From Porticoccus sp. W117 (GTDB lineage Bacteria; Pseudomonadota; Gammaproteobacteria; Pseudomonadales; Porticoccaceae), in contig NZ_JATAAF010000019.1 of NCBI RefSeq assembly GCF_030341905.1, forward strand, positions 1 to 50,903: DNA of 50,903 nucleotides, written 5' to 3'. The position numbers and the translations under genes are program-made. This document shows, piece by piece, positions 36,532 through 44,260 of this stretch (position 1 is the first letter of the stretch; every line of letters begins with the position of its first letter). The notes under the pieces were generated by a model. That model worked only from the letters and a program-made list of their open reading frames with translations, made no database searches and was not told the origin of the DNA.

Positions 36532-37298
36532 CCACCTCCAATGTAAAAACGGCCCTCAGCGTCAACCTCAACAAAATCGCTTTATTGCGCAACTCTCGTG
36601 ACGGCAATTACCCCAGCGTGGTGCACCACGCCCAAGTGTGTATTGATGCCGGAGCCGACGGCATTACTGTTCACCCGCGCCCGGATCAACGCCATATCCG
36701 CCCTCAGGACGCACGCGATCTGTCAGCGCTACTCAAACAGCACCCCGCCCTGGAATTCAATATAGAAGGCAATCCGTTCGCCGGGCCTGCAGATAATGGC
36801 TACCCAGGGTTCGTAGAACTGGTCACCGAGCTTTGCCCTCACCAGGCGACTCTGGTGCCAGACAGCGACGATCAGCTGACGTCCGACCACGGTTTTGACC
36901 TGCGCATCTCCGGGGAATCACTCAAACCCATTATTCAGGCACTCAAGGAACGTGGCATTCGTGTCAGCCTGTTTATGGATCCGGATGTGGAACAAATCGC
37001 CCTTGCCAAGGAAGTGGGCGCCGACCGCATTGAACTCTATACCGGGCCTTACGCCGCTGCCTGGGGCAGCGATCAACTGGAAGACATTTACCAGCTACAC
37101 CACGCAGCAGCCCAGTACGCTGCCGACATCGGCCTGGGGTTGAATGCCGGTCACGACCTCAACCTGGACAACCTGGGCAAATACGCCACCATCCCCAGCC
37201 TGCTGGAAGTTTCCATCGGCCATGCACTCACCGTAGATTCCCTGGCCATGGGCATGAGCAATGCGGTAGCGGCCTACCGGGAAGTGTTACAGCAATAG
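36528..37298 (+). CDS. pdxJ: Pyridoxine 5'-phosphate synthase
   Basis: Condenses 1-deoxyxylulose 5-phosphate with 3-amino-2-oxopropyl phosphate to give pyridoxine 5'-phosphate. The 256-residue TIM barrel shows SVNLNKIALLRNSRD near 11-25, the loop GADGITVHPRPDQRHI near 42-57 with its catalytic His and Arg residues, FNIEGNP near 78, TLVPDS near 105 and GLNAGHDLNLDNL near 202, then the final SIGHALTVDSL motif. Its usual neighbours recO and acpS are absent here. It overlaps the cyclophilin gene by 4 bp. Confidence 0.95.
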   Translation: MTTSNVKTALSVNLNKIALLRNSRDGNYPSVVHHAQVCIDAGADGITVHPRPDQRHIRPQDARDLSALLKQHPALEFNIEGNPFAGPADNGYPGFVELVTELCPHQATLVPDSDDQLTSDHGFDLRISGESLKPIIQALKERGIRVSLFMDPDVEQIALAKEVGADRIELYTGPYAAAWGSDQLEDIYQLHHAAAQYAADIGLGLNAGHDLNLDNLGKYATIPSLLEVSIGHALTVDSLAMGMSNAVAAYREVLQQ

Positions 37299-37382
37299 AG
37301 GCCATCCTGGGTTATGCTTCAGTAAAACACGGTTCATAAAAGACGGTTTATAAAACAAGGTTCGCAACCAGAGGCCACCGCA

Positions 37383-37802
37383 ATGCAATCACTGCGTGTA
37401 AAAGACTACATGGAGTTGGACAGCCACTCCATCCCATCCACTCTCAACGTGGCCGAAGCGGTGGATGTGCTGCTTAACGACCATCTCAGCGGCGCCCCGG
37501 TGGTGGATCGCAATCGTCAACTGGTGGGCTTTTTGTCGGAAAAAGACTGCATCAAGCACCTGATCAACAGCTCCTATTACCGCGATGGTTCGCCATCCGT
37601 GGAGGAAATCATGAACAGAGACGTGATTTCTGTCGCCCCTGACACCAGCATTCTGGAACTCGCCGAAGTCATGCTGCAACACGCCCCCAAAATCTATCCC
37701 GTATGCGATAATGGCAAACTGATTGGCGTTATCCAGCGCCACCATGTATTGCAGGCATTGCGCAAAGACGAGAGCAGCGTTTCCCTCGACGCGCAAAACT
37801 AG
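37383..37802 (+). CDS. Tandem CBS-domain protein
   Basis: A 139-residue protein made of two CBS domains (about 1-62 and 72-132) and nothing else. The first contains LNDHLSGAPVVDRNRQLVGF and the second IMNRDVISVAPDTSILEL and the closing PVCDNGKLIGVIQRHHVLQA. Such stand-alone pairs bind adenosine nucleotides and act as regulatory modules. It lies 84 bp after pdxJ and is followed by a strong hairpin, so it is probably the last gene of that transcript. The partner is unknown. Confidence 0.88.
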   Translation: MQSLRVKDYMELDSHSIPSTLNVAEAVDVLLNDHLSGAPVVDRNRQLVGFLSEKDCIKHLINSSYYRDGSPSVEEIMNRDVISVAPDTSILELAEVMLQHAPKIYPVCDNGKLIGVIQRHHVLQALRKDESSVSLDAQN

Positions 37803-37848
37803 GCCAGCCACATTAACCCCGGCAAAACACAAGCCCTGCAAAACACGC

Positions 37849-37872
37849 AACGCCCTGTTAACACAGGGCGTT
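37849..37872 (+). terminator. Hairpin after the CBS-domain gene
   Basis: A perfect 10-bp stem (aacgccctgt / acagggcgtt) with a 4-base loop lies 47 bp after the stop. The following bases are ctactaat rather than a T-run, so it may be a weak or Rho-assisted terminator. Confidence 0.6.
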
Positions 37873-37894
37873 CTACTAATACACTGAGCCCACT

Positions 37895-38692
37895 ATGAAA
37901 CGACTGCATCTGATCGAAGTGGAAGATCAGACTTGGTGTCCAAAAGCCATTCGCAATGGCATAACCGATATTCTGCGCTTTAACCTCAACATCGGGAAAA
38001 TCTACCACCCGATTATCCCGCTCTTTAAAGAAACCCTGGAAAAAACCGGCTCAAATCAGGTCATCGACCTTTGCTCCGGTGGCGGCGGCCCCTGGCCCAG
38101 CCTGCTGAAAGCCCTGGACGACAGCCGCAATCTGCACGTTCACTTCACCGACAAATACCCCAATACCGACACGCTGCAAGATGTAAAACAGGGGTTTGAA
38201 GATCGAGTAACCGTACACTCAGATAGCCACGACGCCACTGATCTGTCTCTTGATTTAAAAGGGCTGCGCACCCTGTTTACCTCGTTTCACCACTTCACCC
38301 CGGAAGGAGCTCGAAGCATTCTGAAAGACGCTGTCGCCAAAAATCAGGCCATTGCTATCTTTGAATTCACCCACCGCAGTCCACTGGCGATATTTATCAT
38401 GCTGTTTGCGTTTATTGCGGTGTTTTTCGTCGCACCTTTTGCGCGCCCGTTTCGTTGGTCGCGATTGCTGTTTACTTACCTGGTGCCACTGCTGCCGCTG
38501 ATCGGCACCTTCGACGGTATTGTTTCCTGCTTGCGCACCTACAATCCCAAAGAGCTGCAACAGATGATCGCCAGCCTTGAAAATACTGATCACTATCACT
38601 GGGAAGTGGGCGAACACAAAAGTGGCGGCCCTATTCCCATCACTTACCTGATCGGCTACCCAAAATCCAACACACCAGCCAGCGATGGATAG
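37895..38692 (+). CDS. Membrane-anchored methyltransferase-like protein
   Basis: A 265-residue protein that I do not recognise as a named family. The N-terminal part resembles a class I SAM methyltransferase, with a glycine-rich loop VIDLCSGGGGPWPSLL near 53-68, an acidic strand end FTDKYPN near 86 and FTSFHHFTPEGARSIL near 128. Two adjacent hydrophobic helices (about 160-180 and 190-212) interrupt the C-terminal half, so the protein is probably bound to the inner membrane. It overlaps the next gene by 8 bp. A lipid-like or membrane-bound methyl acceptor is possible but not shown. Confidence 0.65.
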   Translation: MKRLHLIEVEDQTWCPKAIRNGITDILRFNLNIGKIYHPIIPLFKETLEKTGSNQVIDLCSGGGGPWPSLLKALDDSRNLHVHFTDKYPNTDTLQDVKQGFEDRVTVHSDSHDATDLSLDLKGLRTLFTSFHHFTPEGARSILKDAVAKNQAIAIFEFTHRSPLAIFIMLFAFIAVFFVAPFARPFRWSRLLFTYLVPLLPLIGTFDGIVSCLRTYNPKELQQMIASLENTDHYHWEVGEHKSGGPIPITYLIGYPKSNTPASDG

Positions 38693-39590
38693 CACCACGG
38701 CACACATCAATATTATCGGTGGTGGTCGCCTGGGGCGCAGCCTGGCCAAACTGTGGCACAGCCACAACGCTGCACGCATCGCCGCCGTTTGCAATCGCTC
38801 CTTGCAAAGCGCCACTGAAGCAACCACCTTTATCGGCGCTGGCCAGCCTTGCTCTGCACTTGAACAACTAAAACCGGCACCGTTATGGCTGATTGCCACC
38901 GCCGATTCAGATATTGAAAACACTGCTCAACAGTTGGCCGAAACCGGCACTTTGCGCCGTGGCGATATTGTCTTTCATTGCAGCGGCTCACTTTCATCCA
39001 AATGTCTCGGAACGTTCGAAGCCACAGGTGCTTACACCGCCAGCGTCCACCCGATTCACAGCTTTGCCGACCCGGACAAAACCCAAACCAGTTTTGCCGG
39101 CACCTACTGCGCTATAGAAGGCAGCCAAGAGGCACTGGATCAGTTACAACCCCTTTTCCAGACCATCGGCGCCATCACTTTTTCCCTGCGTAGCAGCGAA
39201 CACAAAGCGCTTTACCATAGCGCTACCGTGATGGCCTGTAACTATCTGGTGACCTTGCAAGACTGCGCCCTGCACCTGCTGCAGCAGGCGGGTATTGAAC
39301 GCAACCAGGGGCTTGAGTTACTGGCACCCATCGTGCGCCAGACCGCAGACAACGTCACCCGACAAGACACCACTACCGCTCTGACCGGCCCCATCGCAAG
39401 GGGCGACAGCAGCACCATCGCCCAACACCTTCAGGCAATACAACAACAGGCTCCGGACTTGCTGATACTCTATAGTCAACTGGGCCTGCACACCCTGCCA
39501 ATAGCAGCGCAACAGGGCAGTGCCAACAGCGACCAACTGCGCAACATTGAAAAGCAGCTGAAGGCCGCTACTGACAACGAGAAACCATGA
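38685..39590 (+). CDS. Rossmann-fold DUF2520 oxidoreductase-like protein
   Basis: A 301-residue protein with an N-terminal NAD(P)-binding loop (IIGGGRLGRSLAKLW at 10-24) and the C-terminal DUF2520 helical domain that follows ProC-like oxidoreductases (HPIHSFADPDK near 122-132, HKALYHSATVMACNYLV near 172-188). The family resembles ketopantoate and pyrroline-5-carboxylate reductases, but substrates are not established. The start overlaps the previous gene by 8 bp and the stop overlaps the trmH-type gene by 4 bp, so it belongs to a compact operon. Confidence 0.85.
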   Translation: MDSTTAHINIIGGGRLGRSLAKLWHSHNAARIAAVCNRSLQSATEATTFIGAGQPCSALEQLKPAPLWLIATADSDIENTAQQLAETGTLRRGDIVFHCSGSLSSKCLGTFEATGAYTASVHPIHSFADPDKTQTSFAGTYCAIEGSQEALDQLQPLFQTIGAITFSLRSSEHKALYHSATVMACNYLVTLQDCALHLLQQAGIERNQGLELLAPIVRQTADNVTRQDTTTALTGPIARGDSSTIAQHLQAIQQQAPDLLILYSQLGLHTLPIAAQQGSANSDQLRNIEKQLKAATDNEKP

Positions 39591-40441
39591 GCGACAAAAA
39601 TTACCAAGACCGCAAACGCTTTTTCGACAGCCTGCTCACCATCTACGGCCGCAAGCCGGTGCTGGAAGCACTGCGCTCGCCGGAATTGACGGTCTACCGC
39701 CTGCATCTGGCAGACAGCAATCGCATGGAGGGCACTCTCAAGGAAATTGTTCAGGTGGCCCAGCAGCGGGGAATAGAAATCCTCTACCACAGCCGTAAGG
39801 AACTGGCACGCATTTCCCGCAACGGCAAACAGGATCAAGGAGTGGCCGCCGATCTGCAATGCAGCAATTACCGCCACTATCGAGAGTTCTTGCAAAACCC
39901 CAACAAAGCAGCGTTTCGAGTAATCGCCCTGGACGGCATTACCAACCCACAGAATCAAGGGTTTTCAAACATATCCTCTCGCGAAGAGGAAAAAGGGCTT
40001 CGATACCTACGTTTACTGGCGCTTTGCGGCATTCACAACCCACAAAATTTGGGCATGATAATCAGATCTGCCTGTGCTGGAAATATTGATGGAATCCTGA
40101 TTCCTAAAAAGGGCTGTTCCGCTATATCTCCCTTGGTGATCAAAGCTAGTGTGGGCACTCTCTTTAAAGCCCCGATACTTGCATGCGATGCCCTTGGAGA
40201 GGCCTTGAATGATTTCAAGAATACCGGCTTCTCAGTTTGTGTGCTTTCTTCGCATGCTCAAGAATCACTTTTTGAGCACACACTTGACCAGCCAACGGTC
40301 TATGTATTGGGAAATGAATCAGAAGGTGTTAGCGATGACATTTTCAATCTTGCTGACAAACAACTCATGATTCCAATGAATAATGGTGTTGAATCATTGA
40401 ATGTCGCTGTAACAGCAGCGTTAATCGCATTTAGTTGTTGA
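39587..40441 (+). CDS. TrmH/SpoU-type RNA methyltransferase, probably chimeric
   Basis: A 284-residue member of the SPOUT family. The N-terminal RNA-binding part (about 1-110) and the C-terminal knot are both present: NPQNLGMIIRSACAG near 152, VLGNESEGVSDDI near 244 and IPMNNGVESLNVAVTAALI near 263. The motif that opens the knot occurs twice, as LDGITNPQNQG (115-125) and LCGIHNPQNLG (146-156), exactly 93 bp apart (39935 and 40028) and in frame. Between them are 20 or so residues unlike the family. From about 39961 onward codon usage shifts to AT-rich codons. This suggests that the 3' part was replaced by a homologue from another lineage. The 31-residue insertion in the active-site region may impair the enzyme. 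Confidence 0.8.
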   Translation: MSDKNYQDRKRFFDSLLTIYGRKPVLEALRSPELTVYRLHLADSNRMEGTLKEIVQVAQQRGIEILYHSRKELARISRNGKQDQGVAADLQCSNYRHYREFLQNPNKAAFRVIALDGITNPQNQGFSNISSREEEKGLRYLRLLALCGIHNPQNLGMIIRSACAGNIDGILIPKKGCSAISPLVIKASVGTLFKAPILACDALGEALNDFKNTGFSVCVLSSHAQESLFEHTLDQPTVYVLGNESEGVSDDIFNLADKQLMIPMNNGVESLNVAVTAALIAFSC

Positions 40442-40585
40442 TTTCATTGAGCTAATGTCGATGAGCTAAGGAGTCAGGTATAGACCATTAAACAATTTTT
40501 TTGCAGACACAATCACTCCAGATTGATTAATCCGGGCAACGACAACCTAAAAAAACATGCAGTGTATTTTCTTAGCAAAGCCAGG

Positions 40586-40605
40586 CGAGAGTTCTGTCAC
40601 TCTCG
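40586..40605. terminator. Hairpin between the convergent trmH-type gene and fucP
   Basis: A 7-bp perfect stem (cgagagt / actctcg) with a 6-base loop lies in the 196-bp gap. There is no T-run on either side, so the assignment as a terminator is weak. The rest of 40442-40637 shows no gene or other recognisable site. Confidence 0.35.
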
Positions 40606-40637
40606 GCGAATTGAACAGAGCACATTCATTTTGAAAA

Positions 40638-42038
40638 TTAGTTATGTACTCGATGCGCTCTAAAGCCATAAATGGCAATAACTACAAAGCAGAGGAAAGG
40701 CAGTAAAAACGATGTTTTAACGGAGGGTATGCTGCCAATAATAGAACTGCCGTCAATCATGGCCCCCTGTAATAGTGGCATCAGAGCACCACCAACGATG
40801 GCCATGACCAACCCTGCAGAAGCCAGGCTTGCATCATCTCCCATGCCCTTAAGGGCAATTCCGTAGATGGTAGGAAACATCAGCGACATACAAGCTGAGA
40901 TAGCGATAAGACTATACAAACCAGCCATACCGTCTAAAAAGATAGTCCCTAATACGCAGCTCATACCACCAGCCGCCAACACGTACAGTAACTGGCCAGG
41001 CTGTATGTAGCCCAACAAGAAAGTACAAATAAAACGACTGCTCAAAAACACGGTCATGGCAATCAAGTTATAGCTTTGAGCCTGCGCGGCGGTTAAACCA
41101 ACAATTGCCATTCCATAATGGATGATAAAGGTCCAACACATAATCTGCGCGCCCACGTAAAAGGCCTGTGCTATTACTCCTTCCAAGTAGCGCTTGTTGC
41201 GGAATAAACGACCAAAGGTTTCTTTCAGCTCTTTCCGCGTGAGAGGTTTATCGTGGGTCATAGTTTTTGGTAGTTTGCTGAATAAAAACACCAAAAATAA
41301 AACAGCGACTACAATCGCAATGGCAATATAAGGACCGCGAACAGTAATCAGGTCTGCAGCGACCATTGCCTGGTGGGCCACTGGATCATTAACCGACAGC
41401 TGTTGAAGTGACTCAGTCAATTTGCCATCGACCACAGAAGGCAACATGGTTTCATATTCAGGGTTTGCGGCCCGCTCCTCCTGACGAAACTTTTCTACTT
41501 CGAGTTGGCTAAGAATTACCGTTTTGGCGATATAAATACCAGTCAATGCACCCATTGGGTTGAACGCTTGAGCAAAGTTAAGACGTCGCGTTGCAGTATC
41601 CTGGTGTCCCATGGAAAGTATGTATGGATTAGCAGTCGTCTCAAGCAAGGCCAAACCGGTAGTGAGAACGAAGAGTGCAATCAGGAAAAAGTTAAATTCT
41701 TGGTAGAGACTGGCTGGTATGAATAACGATGCACCAATTGCGTACAACCCCAACCCTAAAAGAATTCCAGCCTTATATGAGTAACTGCGGATAAATATAG
41801 CCGCGGGGATGGCCATGATGCCGTAACCCAGATAGAAGGCGAACTGCACCATACTGCTCTGAGCGTTGCTGATTAGAAAGATGTCTTTGAAGGCTCTAAC
41901 CAATGGATTAGTTACATCGTTGGCGAATCCCCATAGTGGAAACAGCAGTGTTACCAGAATAAAAGGGGCAATCATGTCTCTGGTTAGTATTTTCGGCTTG
42001 CTAGAATCCTGCCCGTCACCAACTGATGCATCAGCCAT
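40638..42038 (-). CDS. fucP: L-fucose permease (major facilitator superfamily)
   Basis: Proton-coupled sugar importer, 466 residues with about twelve membrane helices. The first helix region reads LLFPLWGFANDVTNPLVRAF, and the conserved ETTANPYILSMGHQDTATRR follows in the middle of the N-terminal half (near 132-151); both are typical of the FucP/GluP branch. A non-helical insert of about 50 residues follows near 180-225 (LEVEKFRQEERAANPEYET), longer than in E. coli FucP (438 residues). Context supports fucose: the gene lies beside an IclR regulator and a full L-fucose oxidation pathway. It has its own leftward promoter with the shared 34-bp element. Confidence 0.92.
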   Translation of the reverse strand: MADASVGDGQDSSKPKILTRDMIAPFILVTLLFPLWGFANDVTNPLVRAFKDIFLISNAQSSMVQFAFYLGYGIMAIPAAIFIRSYSYKAGILLGLGLYAIGASLFIPASLYQEFNFFLIALFVLTTGLALLETTANPYILSMGHQDTATRRLNFAQAFNPMGALTGIYIAKTVILSQLEVEKFRQEERAANPEYETMLPSVVDGKLTESLQQLSVNDPVAHQAMVAADLITVRGPYIAIAIVVAVLFLVFLFSKLPKTMTHDKPLTRKELKETFGRLFRNKRYLEGVIAQAFYVGAQIMCWTFIIHYGMAIVGLTAAQAQSYNLIAMTVFLSSRFICTFLLGYIQPGQLLYVLAAGGMSCVLGTIFLDGMAGLYSLIAISACMSLMFPTIYGIALKGMGDDASLASAGLVMAIVGGALMPLLQGAMIDGSSIIGSIPSVKTSFLLPFLCFVVIAIYGFRAHRVHN

Positions 42039-42088
42039 AGTAATACCCGCCTATCGTTGTGGTTATAAGCTGGCAATAATTACACAGA

Positions 42089-42147
42089 TTTATATATAAA
42101 TAAATCTTTCAAATATAAATTAATTACATTTTAGTGATTACTGGCAA
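42089..42147 (-). promoter_or_regulatory. fucP promoter with candidate IclR operator
   Basis: On the minus strand TTGCCA (42147-42142), a 17-bp spacer and ATTAAT (42124-42119) form a good promoter. From the last four bases of the -10 a 34-bp element runs to 42089: TAATTTATATT, 11 variable bases, then the palindrome TTTATATATAAA. The same element in the same position relative to the -10 is found at the lldD promoter. It covers the expected start point and the first 20 or so transcribed bases, a repressor-type location. Confidence 0.7.
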
Positions 42148-42164
42148 ACAAGCACTAAAGCTGG

Positions 42165-42971
42165 CTACTCCGACCGATACCCCAAAGCATCTGAAATTTC
42201 AGCAGCTGCAAGTTTGACCTGCTCCAGGGTTTCATCAATGCTTTTTGGATGGGAATCATCCATGTACGAAAGAAAGGGCACAACCAGGGCAGCGGCAATA
42301 TAGCCGTTGTGATCGAACACTGGGCAACCTAAATCCACAACTCCCTGGATCTGAGCACTGGAGATGCTTTCATGCCCCTGACTGCAAATGCGATCACTCA
42401 ACTCGTCCAGCATTTTCTTATTCACTTTTTTATGGCCTTTGGGGACGCAAGCTAACATCGAACTGCGTTGCATCTCGTCAGCAAAGGCCAGCAGAATATG
42501 TCCGGAGCAAGTATCCACCAATGGTGCTTCCGCGCCCAAGCGAACGCTGAAAATACGTGCCGAAGGCGCATCTTGTTGCACCAAGACATGCCCTTTACCT
42601 TCGTAATAAATCACTAGATGACAAGATTGCCCAGTAGAATGAGCCAGGTGCTTCATAACTGCTTTTGCAGCAGAGGTAAGCCTTTTTACTGGGGGATGTT
42701 GATGTGAAAGATCAAACAACTTTAGCGACAGTTGGTATCGGTCAGTATCGGCGTGCAGAACCAGATAATCTCTCTGTTCAAGAACTACCAACATACGAAA
42801 AAGCTCACTAACCGAGCGGCCCAGACGCTTGGCAATCTCTATGCGATTAAGCCCATCAGGCTCCCCAGCAAGGAGTTCCAGAATATCTAGCCCCTTATCC
42901 AGGGCCGGAGCGGTGTAGTTTTTACCCTTCTGCTCTTTAGAGTCCTGATCGGATTGAGCTCGCCTAGCCAT
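42165..42971 (-). CDS. IclR family transcriptional regulator of the fucose locus
   Basis: A 268-residue regulator. The N-terminal winged helix (about 22-85) reads GLDILELLAGEPDGLNRIEI and LGRSVSELFRMLVVLEQRDYL; the C-terminal GAF-like effector domain (about 100-260) has SCHLVIYYEG and LVDTCSGHILLAF. It starts 131 bp from lldD on the opposite strand and is followed by fucP on its own strand. An IclR-type regulator also heads the L-fucose locus of Campylobacter jejuni. Likely effectors are fucose, fuconate or a keto-deoxy intermediate; which one is not visible. Confidence 0.9.
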   Translation of the reverse strand: MARRAQSDQDSKEQKGKNYTAPALDKGLDILELLAGEPDGLNRIEIAKRLGRSVSELFRMLVVLEQRDYLVLHADTDRYQLSLKLFDLSHQHPPVKRLTSAAKAVMKHLAHSTGQSCHLVIYYEGKGHVLVQQDAPSARIFSVRLGAEAPLVDTCSGHILLAFADEMQRSSMLACVPKGHKKVNKKMLDELSDRICSQGHESISSAQIQGVVDLGCPVFDHNGYIAAALVVPFLSYMDDSHPKSIDETLEQVKLAAAEISDALGYRSE

Positions 42972-43043
42972 GTTTATGAATTCGCCCTTTAATTCTATGA
43001 AAAGACATTTTGAACTATACAGCCGCAGGGCGAAAGCACCTGC

Positions 43044-43102
43044 TTGACTTACACATACAATCGGAGTCTAATTTATATTCAAATTATTATTTTATATATA
43101 AA
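43044..43102 (+). promoter_or_regulatory. lldD promoter with candidate IclR operator
   Basis: TTGACT (43044-43049), a 17-bp spacer and TCTAAT (43067-43072) form a strong sigma-70 promoter, five of six bases correct in both boxes. The 34-bp element (43069-43102) begins in the -10: TAATTTATATT, 11 variable bases, then TTTATATATAAA, ending at the base before the ATG. The element is shared with the fucP promoter. Confidence 0.72.
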
Positions 43103-44260
43103 ATGTCAAAATCTTTTGTAGACTCCCGCTTCCCTGGCACTGCTGATCTGAAAAAACAGGCGAAAAAGCGCATCCCCCGTTTTGCTTTTGATTACATCGA
43201 AGGAGGCTGCCACGAGGAAATTGGCCTGCTGCGAAATCGCCAGGATATACAGGCGGTACAGTTGCGTAGTGAGCTGCTAAAGTCCTTTGGGGGAAGCTCT
43301 CTGGAAGTGGAGCTGTTCGGTCATACCTATTCAGCACCGTTTGGCGTAGCCCCAGTGGGTTTACAAGGCCTCATGTGGCCAAAAGCACCAGAAATTCTGG
43401 CCAAGGCGGCCGCTGACAAGAACATTCCATTCGTGCTGAGTACCGTTTCTTCCGCCAAACTGGAAGATATTGCTGAGATATCCGAAGGAAAAGCCTGGTA
43501 TCAGCTGTACAACCCCACCGACCCGGAAATTCGCAGAGATCTCCTAAACCGCATTGCCGCTGCACATTACCCGGTACTGGTGGTTACTGTTGATGTTCCG
43601 ACTTTTGGCTACCGACCACGGGATATTCGCAATGGTTTAGCCATGCCACCCAAAATGTCGCTTTCCAATATCCTTCAAATGCTTGCCCGCCCTGCCTGGC
43701 TGTTGGCGACCGCCAAAGCCGGCAAACCTGAAATGCAAACCCTCAAACCCTATATGCCCGAAAACATGCCTACCGATCAGCTTGCCAAATTTATGAACAA
43801 AACGGTGATGGGCCGGGTGGATATTGAGGGCTTGAAGCCCATCCGCGACTTCTGGAAGGGCCCACTGGTCGTCAAGGGCCTGATCAACGAAAAAGACGTG
43901 GCCAGCGCTGTGGAACTGGGCGCCGATGCTGTGGTGATGTCCAATCACGGCGCGCGTCAGCTTGATCAGGGAGAGTCACCGGTTCCGGCCCTGAAAAAGG
44001 CAGCGCGGTTATACGGCGACAAAATCAAGATCTTTATGGATTCCGGACTACGCTCCGGTACCAATATTGCCAGCGCCCTGGCCTGCGGCGCGGACTTTAC
44101 CTTTTTGGGGCGCCCTTTCGTTTACGGCGTCGGCGCTCTGGGTAACAAGGGCGGCATCCACACCATCAATATGCTTCATACACAGCTGACACAAGTAATG
44201 AACCAGCTGGGTTGTGCCACAGTGGCAGACTTGCCCGGCTGCCTGGTGGAGAACAGCTGA
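43103..44260 (+). CDS. lldD: FMN-dependent L-lactate dehydrogenase (LldD-like)
   Basis: Alpha-hydroxy-acid dehydrogenase of 385 residues, a membrane-associated TIM barrel that passes electrons to quinone. The start at 43103 is the first ATG of the frame; a TTG 93 bp upstream is unlikely. The active-site signature is SNHGARQLD (near residue 279), with the FMN-phosphate loops DSGLRSGTNIASAL and GRPFVYG near 313-345. It is the first gene of the fucose operon, where L-lactate is one of the two final products, so lactate oxidation is the natural role. No Shine-Dalgarno sequence precedes the ATG; the bases there are the TTTATATATAAA palindrome. The stop overlaps the next start (TGATG). Confidence 0.88.
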   Translation: MSKSFVDSRFPGTADLKKQAKKRIPRFAFDYIEGGCHEEIGLLRNRQDIQAVQLRSELLKSFGGSSLEVELFGHTYSAPFGVAPVGLQGLMWPKAPEILAKAAADKNIPFVLSTVSSAKLEDIAEISEGKAWYQLYNPTDPEIRRDLLNRIAAAHYPVLVVTVDVPTFGYRPRDIRNGLAMPPKMSLSNILQMLARPAWLLATAKAGKPEMQTLKPYMPENMPTDQLAKFMNKTVMGRVDIEGLKPIRDFWKGPLVVKGLINEKDVASAVELGADAVVMSNHGARQLDQGESPVPALKKAARLYGDKIKIFMDSGLRSGTNIASALACGADFTFLGRPFVYGVGALGNKGGIHTINMLHTQLTQVMNQLGCATVADLPGCLVENS

